Below are positions 1-7,872 of a DNA stretch of 16,738 nucleotides, in pieces. Position numbers and translations under genes: made by a program. Source of the DNA: Ectocarpus siliculosus (Eukaryota > Sar > Phaeophyceae > Ectocarpales > Ectocarpaceae); assembly GCA_000310025.1 (NCBI GenBank), contig FN649742.1:5790982-5807719 (forward strand). The letters run 5' to 3'. The notes under the pieces are model-generated. The model ran no database searches. It had not been told where the DNA came from and saw only the letters and a list, made by a program, of their open reading frames with translations. Numbering within the stretch: position 1 is the first letter of the stretch; every line of letters begins with the position of its first letter.

Positions 1-330
1 CCGGAGGGGATTTTTAAAATTTTTTTGGGGTTTTTTTTTAAAAAACCCCCCCTTTTGGAAAAAAACAAAACAAAAACCTCAAAAGGGCCCCCCTAAATTC
101 CCCCCCAGAATGGATGGGTTTTCCCCTTTTTTTTTGCCCCTCCTTTAAAAAAAAAAAAAAGGGGGGGGGGGGGGGCCCTTTCCCGGGGGGCCCCGGGGGG
201 GAAAATTGGCCCTAAAACCCACCTTTTTCCCCCTTCCCTTTCCTTGGGAAAAAAAGGTTTTTTCGGGCCCCCCCCCCCCCCCCCCCCGCCCCCCCCCCCC
301 CTACCTGCTGCGCTTTCAGTGTGCGTTGTG
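1..330. other. Homopolymer-rich window edge, probably low-quality sequence
   Basis: Almost entirely runs of A, T, G or C, including a 16-G run near 160-175 and long C runs at 267-301 broken by single bases. It carries no coding signal: the only long frame here reads as polyproline from the C run. The pattern looks more like an artefactual or error-rich contig end than biology. From about 332 the sequence becomes complex. Confidence 0.6.
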
Positions 331-615
331 CATCTCCTGCAACGGAAACGAAAAGCCGAGCGTCTAACAAACGAAAGGCAGCCAGGCAGCCAGGCAGGGG
401 ACAGGCGCGGCGAGGTACATACCTACCTCCAATTACCTCCCCCCCTCGAGTCTGTGACGCTACATAGCTATCTTCTTGTTTTGGGGCTACGACCTTTGTG
501 CAGCGGATTGCCTGCGCGTGGGAGTGGAAGCGCTTGCGCCAATATTGAGTAGGGCTGCACGTGCTTTGTGAGTAGGCCAGTGGAGTTGATCAACCTTGCG
601 GTGTATGAATAGAAA
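331..615. other. Upstream region of the 616 gene
   Basis: Complex sequence with no gene I can support. A short tandem repeat of a CAGGCAGC-type unit lies around 377-399. I see no clear TATA box or other core promoter element before the ATG at 616. Any promoter or 5' UTR of the downstream gene should lie here. Confidence 0.3.
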
Positions 616-2502
616 ATGACGATGATTATTCCGACGTCGTCGGATAACGTGGCCTTCAGCATTGCGTTGAGTGTCCTGCTCTTGTCAGTTGTGCTACACC
701 CGATCGTGCGGTGGTGCTTCCACAGAATAAGGGCCAATGTGGCTTGGAAATCCATCGAAAATCAGCGACCTGTGGAAGTCACCAAGTACAACATATTTTC
801 TGAAGCCTTGGGCGACCGCGGTAGGTGGGACATGGCTCGAGTAGTAACGATCCTTCTGGCGGCGTTTCATGTGTCGACGTGGGGGCTAGAGTTGTCTCTT
901 GATCTTGCCTTGCGGACCGACGGCCCGGTAGACCTTCTGAATCGCCCACCGCCCGTAGTGTTCCGCACGCAGGTTGTCGACGTCGCGCACAACTTTTCAG
1001 ATTGGATAGTGATGCGCAACGAAGAAGCCATCGTTGAGGGGGGTTCGTTGGGTCACATTCGCGGGACGTTAGTGGATGGAAACGCGACGACGACGTACCG
1101 TATCGGGGAAAACATCATACGAGGGAACACTGTGTTCGCATCGTGGTCTCCGCAGTCATCCCGTATCGCGTCGGGCCTTTTTTACGACATAGACGACGGG
1201 CAAGCTATAGTATCTGAGATTGCTTGCTCTACGCCGTCGAGAACGGGCAGCCTGTATGTTACGGCCGAGGAGAGCAACAAGTGGGGTGATGTTTTTGAGT
1301 GCGAGAGTGGACCAAGTTTGGTTAACGCTAGCGCAAATGATCGTGCGAGCCCGCCGGTGATCCTCTTGAACAGTACCGAGGGCGAAGCTTACTTGATTGT
1401 CGAAGAAGAGAGCAGTTATCCGAGCTTCTTGTATTCGGTCTGGATGCCGGAAGAGGTCACACCGCAAGAAGCGCAACTAAACCATGTATTTTATGTTTCC
1501 AGCACCACGCGCCTCGTGGAAGCGATCGTATCGGGTATTGCGAACGGGATTGCGAATGGGGGTGGTTGCTTGGACATGCTCACCAAGTTCAGCGTGCAGA
1601 ATGCGACATATTCGTTGAACGGCGCTCTGCGGGTTTCTCCGTTCGGCGAGCACCCCCGCTCGTCTTCGGTGGAAAGCCTAGACCAGGTAGAGCCAATTGT
1701 CGCGGGTGTTCTGGTCAGTAACATGGGCACGGTGTGTGGGGCAATGCTCATGGTGGTGACTGGCGCGGCGTTTGCCGGGTGCTTGTGCTGTCACTCGCGC
1801 AAGGCTTTAGACGTGTACGATCGTGACCAGTTGATCCGGGCAATCTCATTGCCGAGCGGGGAAGGAGCGGATGGCAAGCCCGCGGCGATCAAAATATACG
1901 TGCGCCAAGAGCAGGACAACGCCTTTAGTATCGTTATATCAGACGATGGTGTGTACAGGGGGTGCGCGGGGCTGAAGAAAAGGCTTTTGGCAAGTATGAA
2001 AAGTGACTCAGATGTTCTCGAGAATTCGGTACACAGTATGTCCGGGTCAGGGGTGCTGCCTTTGGGAACTAGAGAGCTTACGTTCGACGGCGTTCGGTCC
2101 TCGACGGCTGACTCTGACGGACCTCACCAGCATGCAGAACCAGACACACACCAGCGTCGTTCTCCAGTTCCAGTTCCAACTCCGGCTCGAACTCCGGCTC
2201 GAACTCCGGCTCGAACTCCGGCTCGAACTCCGGCTCGAACTCCGGCTCGTCGAACGACTGTGGTGGGATTGGTGGCTTCTCCTGTCCGAGGGGCCAGCGT
2301 GGGAGCTACTCCTCGCCGGCAATTAGCGTTGACGTTGGAAGACTTGGAAGGCTCCTCGAGCACTACGGTTGGCACCACTGTCGAGGATCGTAGCTTGGTA
2401 GCCAGCGAGGTCCCCAGAGGCGACCGGACAGCGTCAAGCACGAGGGCTAGGAAGTCAATCGGGCGGGACGACGTCGAGGCACCGGCGCCAGCCGCAGAGT
2501 GA
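616..2502 (+). CDS. Probable multi-pass or anchored membrane glycoprotein with (TPAR)6 tail; family not recognised
   Basis: An open frame of 628 codons from the ATG at 616 to the TGA ending at 2502, with no intron. Hydrophobic segments lie at about residues 12-31, 76-97 and 361-393. The roughly 260-residue part between the last two holds five N-X-S/T sequons (NFS, NAT, NAS, NST, NAT) and scattered cysteines, as expected of a luminal or extracellular domain. The third segment is followed by a Cys-rich stretch (CLCCHSRK) and a probable cytosolic region of about 230 residues. Residues 522-545 are six TPAR repeats, after which the tail is Ser/Thr/Ala/Arg-rich and probably disordered. Membrane topology is inferred, and I recognise no catalytic motif. 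Long frames on the opposite strand over the repeat are shadows of the 12-bp repetition. A stop-free frame of this length with plausible protein features makes a real gene likely, but the function is unknown. Confidence 0.75.
   Translation: MTMIIPTSSDNVAFSIALSVLLLSVVLHPIVRWCFHRIRANVAWKSIENQRPVEVTKYNIFSEALGDRGRWDMARVVTILLAAFHVSTWGLELSLDLALRTDGPVDLLNRPPPVVFRTQVVDVAHNFSDWIVMRNEEAIVEGGSLGHIRGTLVDGNATTTYRIGENIIRGNTVFASWSPQSSRIASGLFYDIDDGQAIVSEIACSTPSRTGSLYVTAEESNKWGDVFECESGPSLVNASANDRASPPVILLNSTEGEAYLIVEEESSYPSFLYSVWMPEEVTPQEAQLNHVFYVSSTTRLVEAIVSGIANGIANGGGCLDMLTKFSVQNATYSLNGALRVSPFGEHPRSSSVESLDQVEPIVAGVLVSNMGTVCGAMLMVVTGAAFAGCLCCHSRKALDVYDRDQLIRAISLPSGEGADGKPAAIKIYVRQEQDNAFSIVISDDGVYRGCAGLKKRLLASMKSDSDVLENSVHSMSGSGVLPLGTRELTFDGVRSSTADSDGPHQHAEPDTHQRRSPVPVPTPARTPARTPARTPARTPARTPARRTTVVGLVASPVRGASVGATPRRQLALTLEDLEGSSSTTVGTTVEDRSLVASEVPRGDRTASSTRARKSIGRDDVEAPAPAAE
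2179..2250 (+). repeat. 12-bp tandem repeat, six units, coding for TPAR
   Basis: Six head-to-tail copies of ACTCCGGCTCGA, differing only at the last base of the sixth unit. The unit length is a multiple of three, so copy-number changes keep the frame and alter only the number of TPAR tetrapeptides. It lies in the C-terminal, probably cytosolic tail of the 616-2502 product. Confidence 0.9.
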
Positions 2503-4127
2503 TGTGGTGTAGAGTAGGCGGTCGGCAGAAGTTCCGACTTTTTGTGCGATGCCTGCAAGATTAGTTTGGAGCTGTAGGGCGGGTGGGCCAGGATTGCGCA
2601 GTAATCTGGTGCTTCGCGCTTGGGTACTGTTGCATGGGCTTCGCGGTTGTCCCCGTTGCTGCTGTCGTCACAGCAGTTCAGGATTTGAATCATTTTCTGA
2701 AATTTTCTGTTATTTCTCTCTGTTCCTCTGGCTTGGTTAATTCTGAACGGAAGCACAGGGCGTCTCTTGGGACAGGACTGTGGAAGGCTGGTTCGGCGGC
2801 CTTTGTCTGCCCTTTTCGCCCTTGAGTCGCGTAAATTCCGTTTTGCGGTGTCGTGGACATGTTTCTTTTCGGGGTGAGTCTCATGGCAATTGCACCGGCA
2901 AGACACCAAGCCCTTCGTTATTGTGCTGGATTTGTTTGTCCTGCCGTCGGTTTTATTGGCGGCTGCGTGCCACCAGTACGCCATCGTTGAGCTTCAACTT
3001 TCTTCCCATTCCCATACATTTAACATTTTATAGGTGTGTATATCTGGCGAACAGCACGGTTCGTGTTTTTTTAGTGGTGTCAAGTTATGGGTGATCGTAG
3101 TAGAACCTCTTTGGTTGGACCCTCTCTGAGGGAGTGGCGTATAGCAACACCGATTATGTTTGTGTACCTTTCGTTTTGAATTGTTTTTGGGCGCGCTTCC
3201 TGCGATTATCCAGCTGCGCATCTTCGTTTTTATGAAAACACCAGCGGGGTTTGTATGTAACGTGCACGAAGCGAAGAGCTGGCCGTGAATGTCTGTACCC
3301 AACTGTGACATACATTCATGGGTACAGAACAGGGTGGGGCCGGTTGAGCCTTTGTTGCAATGTGAGCTTGGGCAACGGCTGAAACTCCAGGGAGAGTGTG
3401 GTCAACGCTCAATAAGACTGTACGGTCCACAGTAGGCTGCGCCACATGTGTTTCACGCCGAATAGACCGAGCTGCTGCACTTGTGAGGTATGGTAGAAAG
3501 CATTTCAATGGCGGGACGTCCAAACGTAATGTCGTAGCAGCACGGTTTGCAAGAGTAGAGTTTTAAATAGTCAGCATGATGTTGGTCGCAAGAGGTGACG
3601 CGTTGCTCCACACCATTCTCGGTGCTTTTATTTTTTTGAGTGCAGAATTCCACGTGAGTATCGCCAGCGCGATAGTCAAACCGAAAAGCCGTTGAGTGCT
3701 ACGTCTGGTTTTACACGCGAGTTCGCCGATTCCCGTCACTAAAAAAGGGGAACGGGGAGTTTATTGCGCGTGATGTTTGGGTTGCTTTAGAATGCCAAGT
3801 TGCCATCCCCTTGGTTGCCACTTGCAGTCGGTCTGTGGATGAAAGTATATGTTGTTATGGTTACGGTTTCCACCGTTTTTATTGAGGGTGCGCTGCCCTC
3901 TGAAAGTCCTGCCGAGGGGACGTGACGGGCCTTAGAAGCTACCGGTGAATGTGAGGTTGATTCGACAATTGGGCAAGATTTCAAAAGCTGGCGTGGATAT
4001 ACTCCTGCTTCATAGGGACCGATCGAGGATTGATAGGGCTTGACACCATGCGCGCCTATCTTGCTGATGTGAAGGCACAAGCATCATCGGCGATGTGGAT
4101 GATGAACGGCACAACAACACAGACACA
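2503..4127. other. Intergenic, no gene supported
   Basis: Only short frames occur here, none with a recognisable domain, good composition or convincing splice signals. The first few hundred bases probably include the 3' UTR of the upstream gene. I saw no tRNA, long repeat or mobile-element signature. Confidence 0.4.
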
Positions 4128-4290
4128 GGTGCACATTATAGGTGCACATTATATATATGCACCATTGTACAATGCCGAAAAAAAAACACTCTATTTTCAG
4201 TTAATACAAAGTCCCAGGTTGCTGACCCCGGTGGCATAATAACCTGGTCAGGTTGCTTATACGCCGGTGGCATAACCTGGCCGGGTCAGG
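4128..4290 (+). repeat. Cluster of short direct and inverted repeats
   Basis: GGTGCACATTATA occurs twice back to back at 4128-4140 and 4141-4153, followed by the inverted form ATGCACC at 4157-4163 and the palindrome TTGTACAA. A second pair, CCGGTGGCATA, lies at 4228-4238 and 4264-4274. Each copy is followed by an AACCTGG...TCAGGT inverted repeat. The cluster sits about 420 bp upstream of the 4710 frame and could be regulatory or part of a mobile-element end. I could not find matching terminal repeats. Confidence 0.55.
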
Positions 4291-4362
4291 TAAGCACACA
4301 CGGCTGTTATAGGATTCAGACGTGTAGACGGAACATAGAAGAGCTTGGTTCCTTCTAGAAGG

Positions 4363-4428
4363 CGCGGAGAGATGTAACTCTCCGCGGAAGGATAAAAAGC
4401 AGGGGACAGGATCTAGTAGCCCCTGCTT
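4363..4428 (+). promoter_or_regulatory. Two adjacent perfect 9-bp stem-loops around a TATA-like box
   Basis: Stem 1 pairs CGCGGAGAG (4363-4371) with CTCTCCGCG (4378-4386) over a 6-base loop. Stem 2 pairs AAGCAGGGG (4397-4405) with CCCCTGCTT (4420-4428) over a 14-base loop. Between them lies GATAAAAAG, a TATA-like sequence. Such structures occur in leader or LTR regions of retroelements and in 5' UTRs. Which of these applies is inference; only the structures are directly visible. Confidence 0.45.
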
Positions 4429-4709
4429 GTGCAGAGGATCCTGTGCCCCTTGGTGTCATTCCTACCGATACCCAAGGCAATAGCTGCTGCTGCTGCTGTT
4501 CTATAAGAGTAACAACAAGTGAGTTCTTCTTCACGGGTCAACCAGACTTCATCACGCGTGCATACCACTACACTTGGCGTTGTCGGCTTATTCGTACGGT
4601 GTTGTCTGGCTTGGTTTTGTCTTGGCGCGGTTTGGTGCTTTAGACTGCTGCTGCAGTTTTTTTTGCGCTTTCGTCCCAACCACAGCTTAGCTTTGCCTCG
4701 CTTATCGGT

Positions 4710-5510
4710 ATGTCTCAACCTAGCGTCGGCTCATCGGACTCTGCTTCGGCGAGTCCTGAGCATTCGGAACGTTCGCGTTCGCCAGTGTCATCGCCTCGCG
4801 TAGCGACCTTCGGGTCCCCGGCAGCTGGTCGTCAGGCCACACAGCTGCTGCTGTCTTCGGACGGTGCTCGTGCCGCTGACCCTGTTGCCGATGCCGCTCG
4901 TTTGTCAGAGCTTCGCGCTCAACGCATTCGGGAGAGGTTCGCCTCGCCGGCTTCGGTCGACGTTAACCCCGTGGGTGCTGTCCTCAAACCGCCAGCACCC
5001 ACACCTGGAACTTCGGTTTCTGCCTCTGTGTCTTTGGGTGTACAACAGCAGTCCGTCTCGACGGCTGCTGGTGATGAGCTTTCTGAATTCCCGCGTGAAC
5101 CACATGTCGACTCGAATTTTCCTCTCGCCCCATCCACCGTTGAGCACCCTGCTCTTGGGACCGACATCGGTTTCGACCATGTTGCTGGCCCTGTAGTACC
5201 ACGCTTGTCCAGTCGCTCGGCTTCTCGCAGCACGTTGCAGTTCGACTATACAGTGCCGGCGATTCCCCCTTTTTCTTCTCGTAGCGATCGTGTACAAGCA
5301 GCGGCTCGCGCTCAACGGCTTCGTGACCGTCGTGCATCTGCTTCAGTGACATCACCGCTTGCAGATTCCGCCGCATCACCAACCACTGTTCCAGTAGTTT
5401 CGACTACACGGGCGATTTCGATTGCCTCTGGTACACTCCCCACAGTAGCCTCGTCTACCCCAGCTCTTTCGGTTGATTCTACTGCATCTGATCCCGTGGT
5501 TTCGCCCTAA
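4710..5510 (+). CDS. Ser/Ala/Pro/Thr-rich disordered protein, probably truncated at the mitochondrial junction
   Basis: A 266-codon frame from the ATG at 4710 to the TAA at 5508-5510. The product is dominated by Ser, Ala, Pro, Thr and Val, with two Arg/Ala-rich patches that may be helical (about residues 65-77 and 194-210). It has no recognisable domain, signal peptide or membrane segment. Codon use is biased and the frame is clean, so it is probably coding. The stop lies within a few bases of the point where AT-rich mitochondrial sequence begins, so the natural C-terminus is probably missing and the stop is created by the join. It could be the first exon of the gene that resumes at about 7873, an independent gene, or the Gag-like first frame of a retroelement. 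The evidence does not decide between these. Confidence 0.5.
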   Translation: MSQPSVGSSDSASASPEHSERSRSPVSSPRVATFGSPAAGRQATQLLLSSDGARAADPVADAARLSELRAQRIRERFASPASVDVNPVGAVLKPPAPTPGTSVSASVSLGVQQQSVSTAAGDELSEFPREPHVDSNFPLAPSTVEHPALGTDIGFDHVAGPVVPRLSSRSASRSTLQFDYTVPAIPPFSSRSDRVQAAARAQRLRDRRASASVTSPLADSAASPTTVPVVSTTRAISIASGTLPTVASSTPALSVDSTASDPVVSP

Positions 5511-5673
5511 GCCTCATCTTTATTAAAATTCTTAGACCCTACCTGTGGACCTTTACCTAAAAGACTTATGATTTGATTTTTTTTTTTAGACCCTTTTGAC
5601 ATTCGTTTACCTTGAACACAACTTGTATATACAGTACCAAAAAACCAATCAGATAAAAAAGGAGATTCAATAT

Positions 5674-6123
5674 TTAAATTAAAGGATACGATATTCTACT
5701 CATAGTAGAACTTCCAACACCCACAAGTAATAAACATTTTCTATGAGCCTCCACTAAATTTTCTTTTTCTACGCTTGTTAAAAGTACTAAATCTGCATCT
5801 TTTGACTTTGTTATAGAACCTCTTTCCCATTTTAGAAAATTTATGCTAGAATCCTGTCCAAAACGAGATTGCATTGAAACTTCATTACCGATAAAAAGGA
5901 TTTTACCCTCACTAGATATTATATTTTTTAAGACTTCTATCGTTGCACGAATACCATATAAACTTTTTTCAAGATCATAAAAAGAATAAATATTTCGTTT
6001 ACCTAAAAGAAAAGGATGCAAAGTTTTTGAAATTTGAGAGTACTCATTCCGTGGAAAAGGAACTAAATAACCAGAAGAGCCAATAAAAAGAGAAAAAAGA
6101 CGTGAATGCTTTTTATTGAACAT
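5674..6123 (-). CDS. rps2: Mitochondrial ribosomal protein S2, frameshifted near the C-terminus
   Basis: Uninterrupted frame of 149 codons starting at the ATG at 6123-6121, which overlaps the last base of the rpl6 stop (TAATG). S2-like features include a LYGIRATIEVLKNI helix region, KILFIGNE, a DADLVLLTSVEKENLVEAH segment and a final YPL where S2 proteins have the Y-P-[IL] element. S2 is a small-subunit ribosomal protein of the mitoribosome. The frame hits TAA directly after that element. A different frame then stays open for about 50 codons down to about 5507 with sensible residues (ESPFLSDWFFGTVYTS), so an indel near 5670-5680 has probably broken the gene. Runs of 11 T and similar homopolymers lie in this part, so a base-calling error is an alternative. 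The rps4 gene usually next in stramenopiles is cut off. Confidence 0.8.
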   Translation of the reverse strand: MFNKKHSRLFSLFIGSSGYLVPFPRNEYSQISKTLHPFLLGKRNIYSFYDLEKSLYGIRATIEVLKNIISSEGKILFIGNEVSMQSRFGQDSSINFLKWERGSITKSKDADLVLLTSVEKENLVEAHRKCLLLVGVGSSTMSRISYPLI

Positions 6124-6614
6124 TAAGTTTTTTTACCTTCTTTGCATACTATTATTTCATCTGCATAAATAACTCCAGCTCCTTTATAAGAGTCTGGGAA
6201 CCGGTAGCTTCTTATACTACTTGCAAAATTTTGTAATGTACCATAATTAGCAGAAATTAAAGAAAAAGTTTTTTTATTAAACCTGATTGAAATATCTTTA
6301 GGAATATCTAATATAACAGGTTTACTATAACCTAAAAAAAAAATGAGTTTTTCTTCTTCTTTTCTTACCCGGTAACCAATACCTTTAAGACTTAATTCTA
6401 TGGTATAGCCCAAAACTACACCTTGAACTGCTTGCCTAAAAATAGAACTATAGTAAGGTGTTAAGTAAGGTGAAAAAATGACCATATCACCCTTACGATG
6501 AAGATTACTAACAGAATCAAAGACGACTCTTCCTTTATTACCTGATACATAAACTTTACCATTATTACTTGAACACTTAACTCCTATTGGTAATCTAAAT
6601 ACTGGAGTTGTCAT
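6123..6614 (-). CDS. rpl6: Mitochondrial ribosomal protein L6
   Basis: Frame of 163 codons, ATG at 6614-6612 and TAA ending at 6123. L6 features are the N-terminal RLPIGVKCSSNNGKVYVSG (family form P-I-x-[IV]...-G-P-x-G), then YSSIFRQAVQGVVLGYTIEL, which corresponds to the L6 segment leading into the second domain, and LKGIGYRV. L6 binds 23S-type rRNA near the factor-binding side of the large subunit. The start codon overlaps the rps8 stop in an ATGA arrangement, and the stop overlaps the rps2 start by one base. This tight packing suggests translation from one polycistronic transcript. It appears intact, with normal mitochondrial length. Confidence 0.92.
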   Translation of the reverse strand: MTTPVFRLPIGVKCSSNNGKVYVSGNKGRVVFDSVSNLHRKGDMVIFSPYLTPYYSSIFRQAVQGVVLGYTIELSLKGIGYRVRKEEEKLIFFLGYSKPVILDIPKDISIRFNKKTFSLISANYGTLQNFASSIRSYRFPDSYKGAGVIYADEIIVCKEGKKT

Positions 6615-6982
6615 CCAACGTATGCTAAAATTTCACCGCCTTCTCCCTTGCTTATAGCTTTTTCTGATGTCATGATACCTTTAGTTGTTGAGACTATTAA
6701 TGTACCAAAATTATCCGATACCCGAGAAAGATCTAATAACGAAAGATAAAGACGATCGCACGGCTTGGAAAGAATAACTAACCGAGTACATATTGGAGAA
6801 CCATCATGGTACCTTAAAAAAATAGTAAGAGTACCCTTATCTGTTTTTTTATAGCCACGTATTAAATTTTCTTTCCAAAGGATATCTAAAAATTTAGTAC
6901 AAAAGCCAACTTCTTTAAAAGAAACTCCAAAATGATATACCATATATCCATTGCGTAATTTATTAATTATCTTTGCAAGCAT
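6611..6982 (-). CDS. rps8: Mitochondrial ribosomal protein S8
   Basis: Frame of 123 codons from the ATG at 6982-6980 to TGA at 6611-6613. The C-terminal S8 signature is clear: GTLIVSTTKGIMTSEKAISK followed by GGEILAYVG. The N-terminus MLAKIINKLRNG also fits the family's D/N-x-[LI]-x-[RK]-[IL]-[RK]-N start. S8 is a primary 16S-type rRNA-binding protein of the small subunit. It starts six bases after the tRNA-Phe gene and overlaps rpl6 by four bases. Ending in TGA shows that UGA is used as a stop in this genome. It appears intact. Confidence 0.93.
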   Translation of the reverse strand: MLAKIINKLRNGYMVYHFGVSFKEVGFCTKFLDILWKENLIRGYKKTDKGTLTIFLRYHDGSPICTRLVILSKPCDRLYLSLLDLSRVSDNFGTLIVSTTKGIMTSEKAISKGEGGEILAYVG

Positions 6983-6988
6983 TTCTTT

Positions 6989-7061
6989 TGTTTGAGATCG
7001 GGCTTGAACCGACGACCTAAGGATTTTCAGTCCTTCACTCTACCAACTGAGCTACCCAAAT
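6989..7061 (-). tRNA. trnF: tRNA-Phe (GAA)
   Basis: Full cloverleaf on the minus strand with anticodon loop CTGAAAA (anticodon GAA), T-loop TTCAAGC and D-arm GCTC...GAGT. The acceptor stem pairs except for an A1-C72 mismatch and a G-T wobble. It lies immediately upstream of rps8. Confidence 0.93.
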
Positions 7062-7066
7062 TATCT

Positions 7067-7139
7067 CTCTTCAAGTCGGACTTGAACCAACGACTTTATG
7101 GTTAACAGCCACATGCTCTACCAACTGAGCTATTGAAGA
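7067..7139 (-). tRNA. trnN: tRNA-Asn (GTT)
   Basis: Acceptor stem TCTTCAA/TTGAAGA pairs perfectly. The anticodon loop is CTGTTAA (anticodon GTT), the T-loop TTCAAGT and the discriminator base G. It directly abuts tRNA-Cys with no spacer. Confidence 0.95.
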
Positions 7140-7212
7140 AGGCTTGAGAGGGATTTGAACCCTCATTTTTGGGTTTGCAACCCAATGCATTAAACCATTA
7201 TACTATCTAGCC
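7140..7212 (-). tRNA. trnC: tRNA-Cys (GCA)
   Basis: The anticodon stem TTGGG/CCCAA encloses TTGCAAA (anticodon GCA). The T-arm is GAGGG-TTCAAAT-CCCTC. The acceptor GGCTAGA/TCAAGCC has a single A-A mismatch, and the discriminator is T (U), typical of tRNA-Cys. Confidence 0.95.
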
Positions 7213-7214
7213 AG

Positions 7215-7289
7215 GGCGGGCGAGGGGAGTTGAACCCCCGTCTTCCAGAGCCACAACCTGACACTCTAACCAACTGAGTTACACTCGCC
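7215..7289 (-). tRNA. trnH: tRNA-His (GTG), with encoded G-1
   Basis: The anticodon loop is TTGTGGC (anticodon GTG) and the T-loop TTCAACT. The gene encodes an extra 5' G opposite C73, the identity pair of tRNA-His. The acceptor stem has one A-C mismatch. Confidence 0.93.
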
Positions 7290-7297
7290 AATCTAGA

Positions 7298-7381
7298 TGC
7301 GACTTATCGGACTTGAACCGATACTCTTTAAATAGAAACAGATTTTAAGTCTGACGTGTCTACCAATTTCACCAAAGGCGC
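7298..7381 (-). tRNA. trnL: tRNA-Leu (TAA)
   Basis: A class II tRNA with a long variable arm of about 17 bases. The anticodon loop is CTTAAAA (anticodon TAA), the T-arm ATCGG-TTCAAGT-CCGAT, and the acceptor GCGCCTT/AAGTCGC has one C-T mismatch. Confidence 0.93.
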
Positions 7382-7389
7382 AAAATAAT

Positions 7390-7462
7390 TAGCGGAGAAG
7401 GGAGTCGAACCCCCGACATTTGGGATATGATTCCAACATTCTAACCACTGAACTACACCGCC
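7390..7462 (-). tRNA. trnM: tRNA with CAT anticodon, probably elongator Met
   Basis: The anticodon loop is ATCATAT (anticodon CAT), the T-loop TTCGACT, and the acceptor GGCGGTG/CTCCGCT includes a T-T mismatch. The anticodon stem lacks the three G-C pairs of initiator tRNA, so elongator Met is the best call. A tRNA-Ile whose C34 is modified to lysidine cannot be excluded from sequence alone. Confidence 0.85.
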
Positions 7463-7514
7463 TATTTTACAAATTTCTCTAAAACATTATTTTTTTTCAC
7501 TGGAGAATTTTATC

Positions 7515-7796
<282 letters not shown>

Positions 7797-7800
7797 TCAA

Positions 7801-7847
7801 TGGGAGCAGGGGGGATTGAACTCCCGACTTTGTGCTTGTAAGGCACA
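7801..7847 (-). pseudogene. trnV: tRNA-Val (TAC), 3' half only
   Basis: On the minus strand the anticodon arm TGTGC-CTTACAA-GCACA (anticodon TAC), the T-arm ending TTCAATC-CCCCC and the 3' acceptor strand TGCTCCC plus A are present. The D-arm and 5' acceptor strand are replaced by unrelated sequence beyond about 7848. The gene is therefore cut at the junction and cannot fold into a tRNA. Confidence 0.85.
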
Positions 7848-7872
7848 CATGTATGGTATATCCTGGGTGTAG

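Noticed and set aside
2003-2326. Leu/Glu/Arg repeat frame on the plus strand
   Set aside because: Shadow of the 12-bp repeat in another frame of the 616-2502 gene.
2124-2984. 286-codon frame on the minus strand
   Set aside because: It runs antisense through the TPAR repeat and past the end of the 616-2502 gene. The composition is odd and repeat-driven, with no domain.
4128-5510. Complete LTR retrotransposon
   Set aside because: No second terminal repeat, primer-binding site, protease, integrase or reverse transcriptase is visible. Kept only as a possibility.
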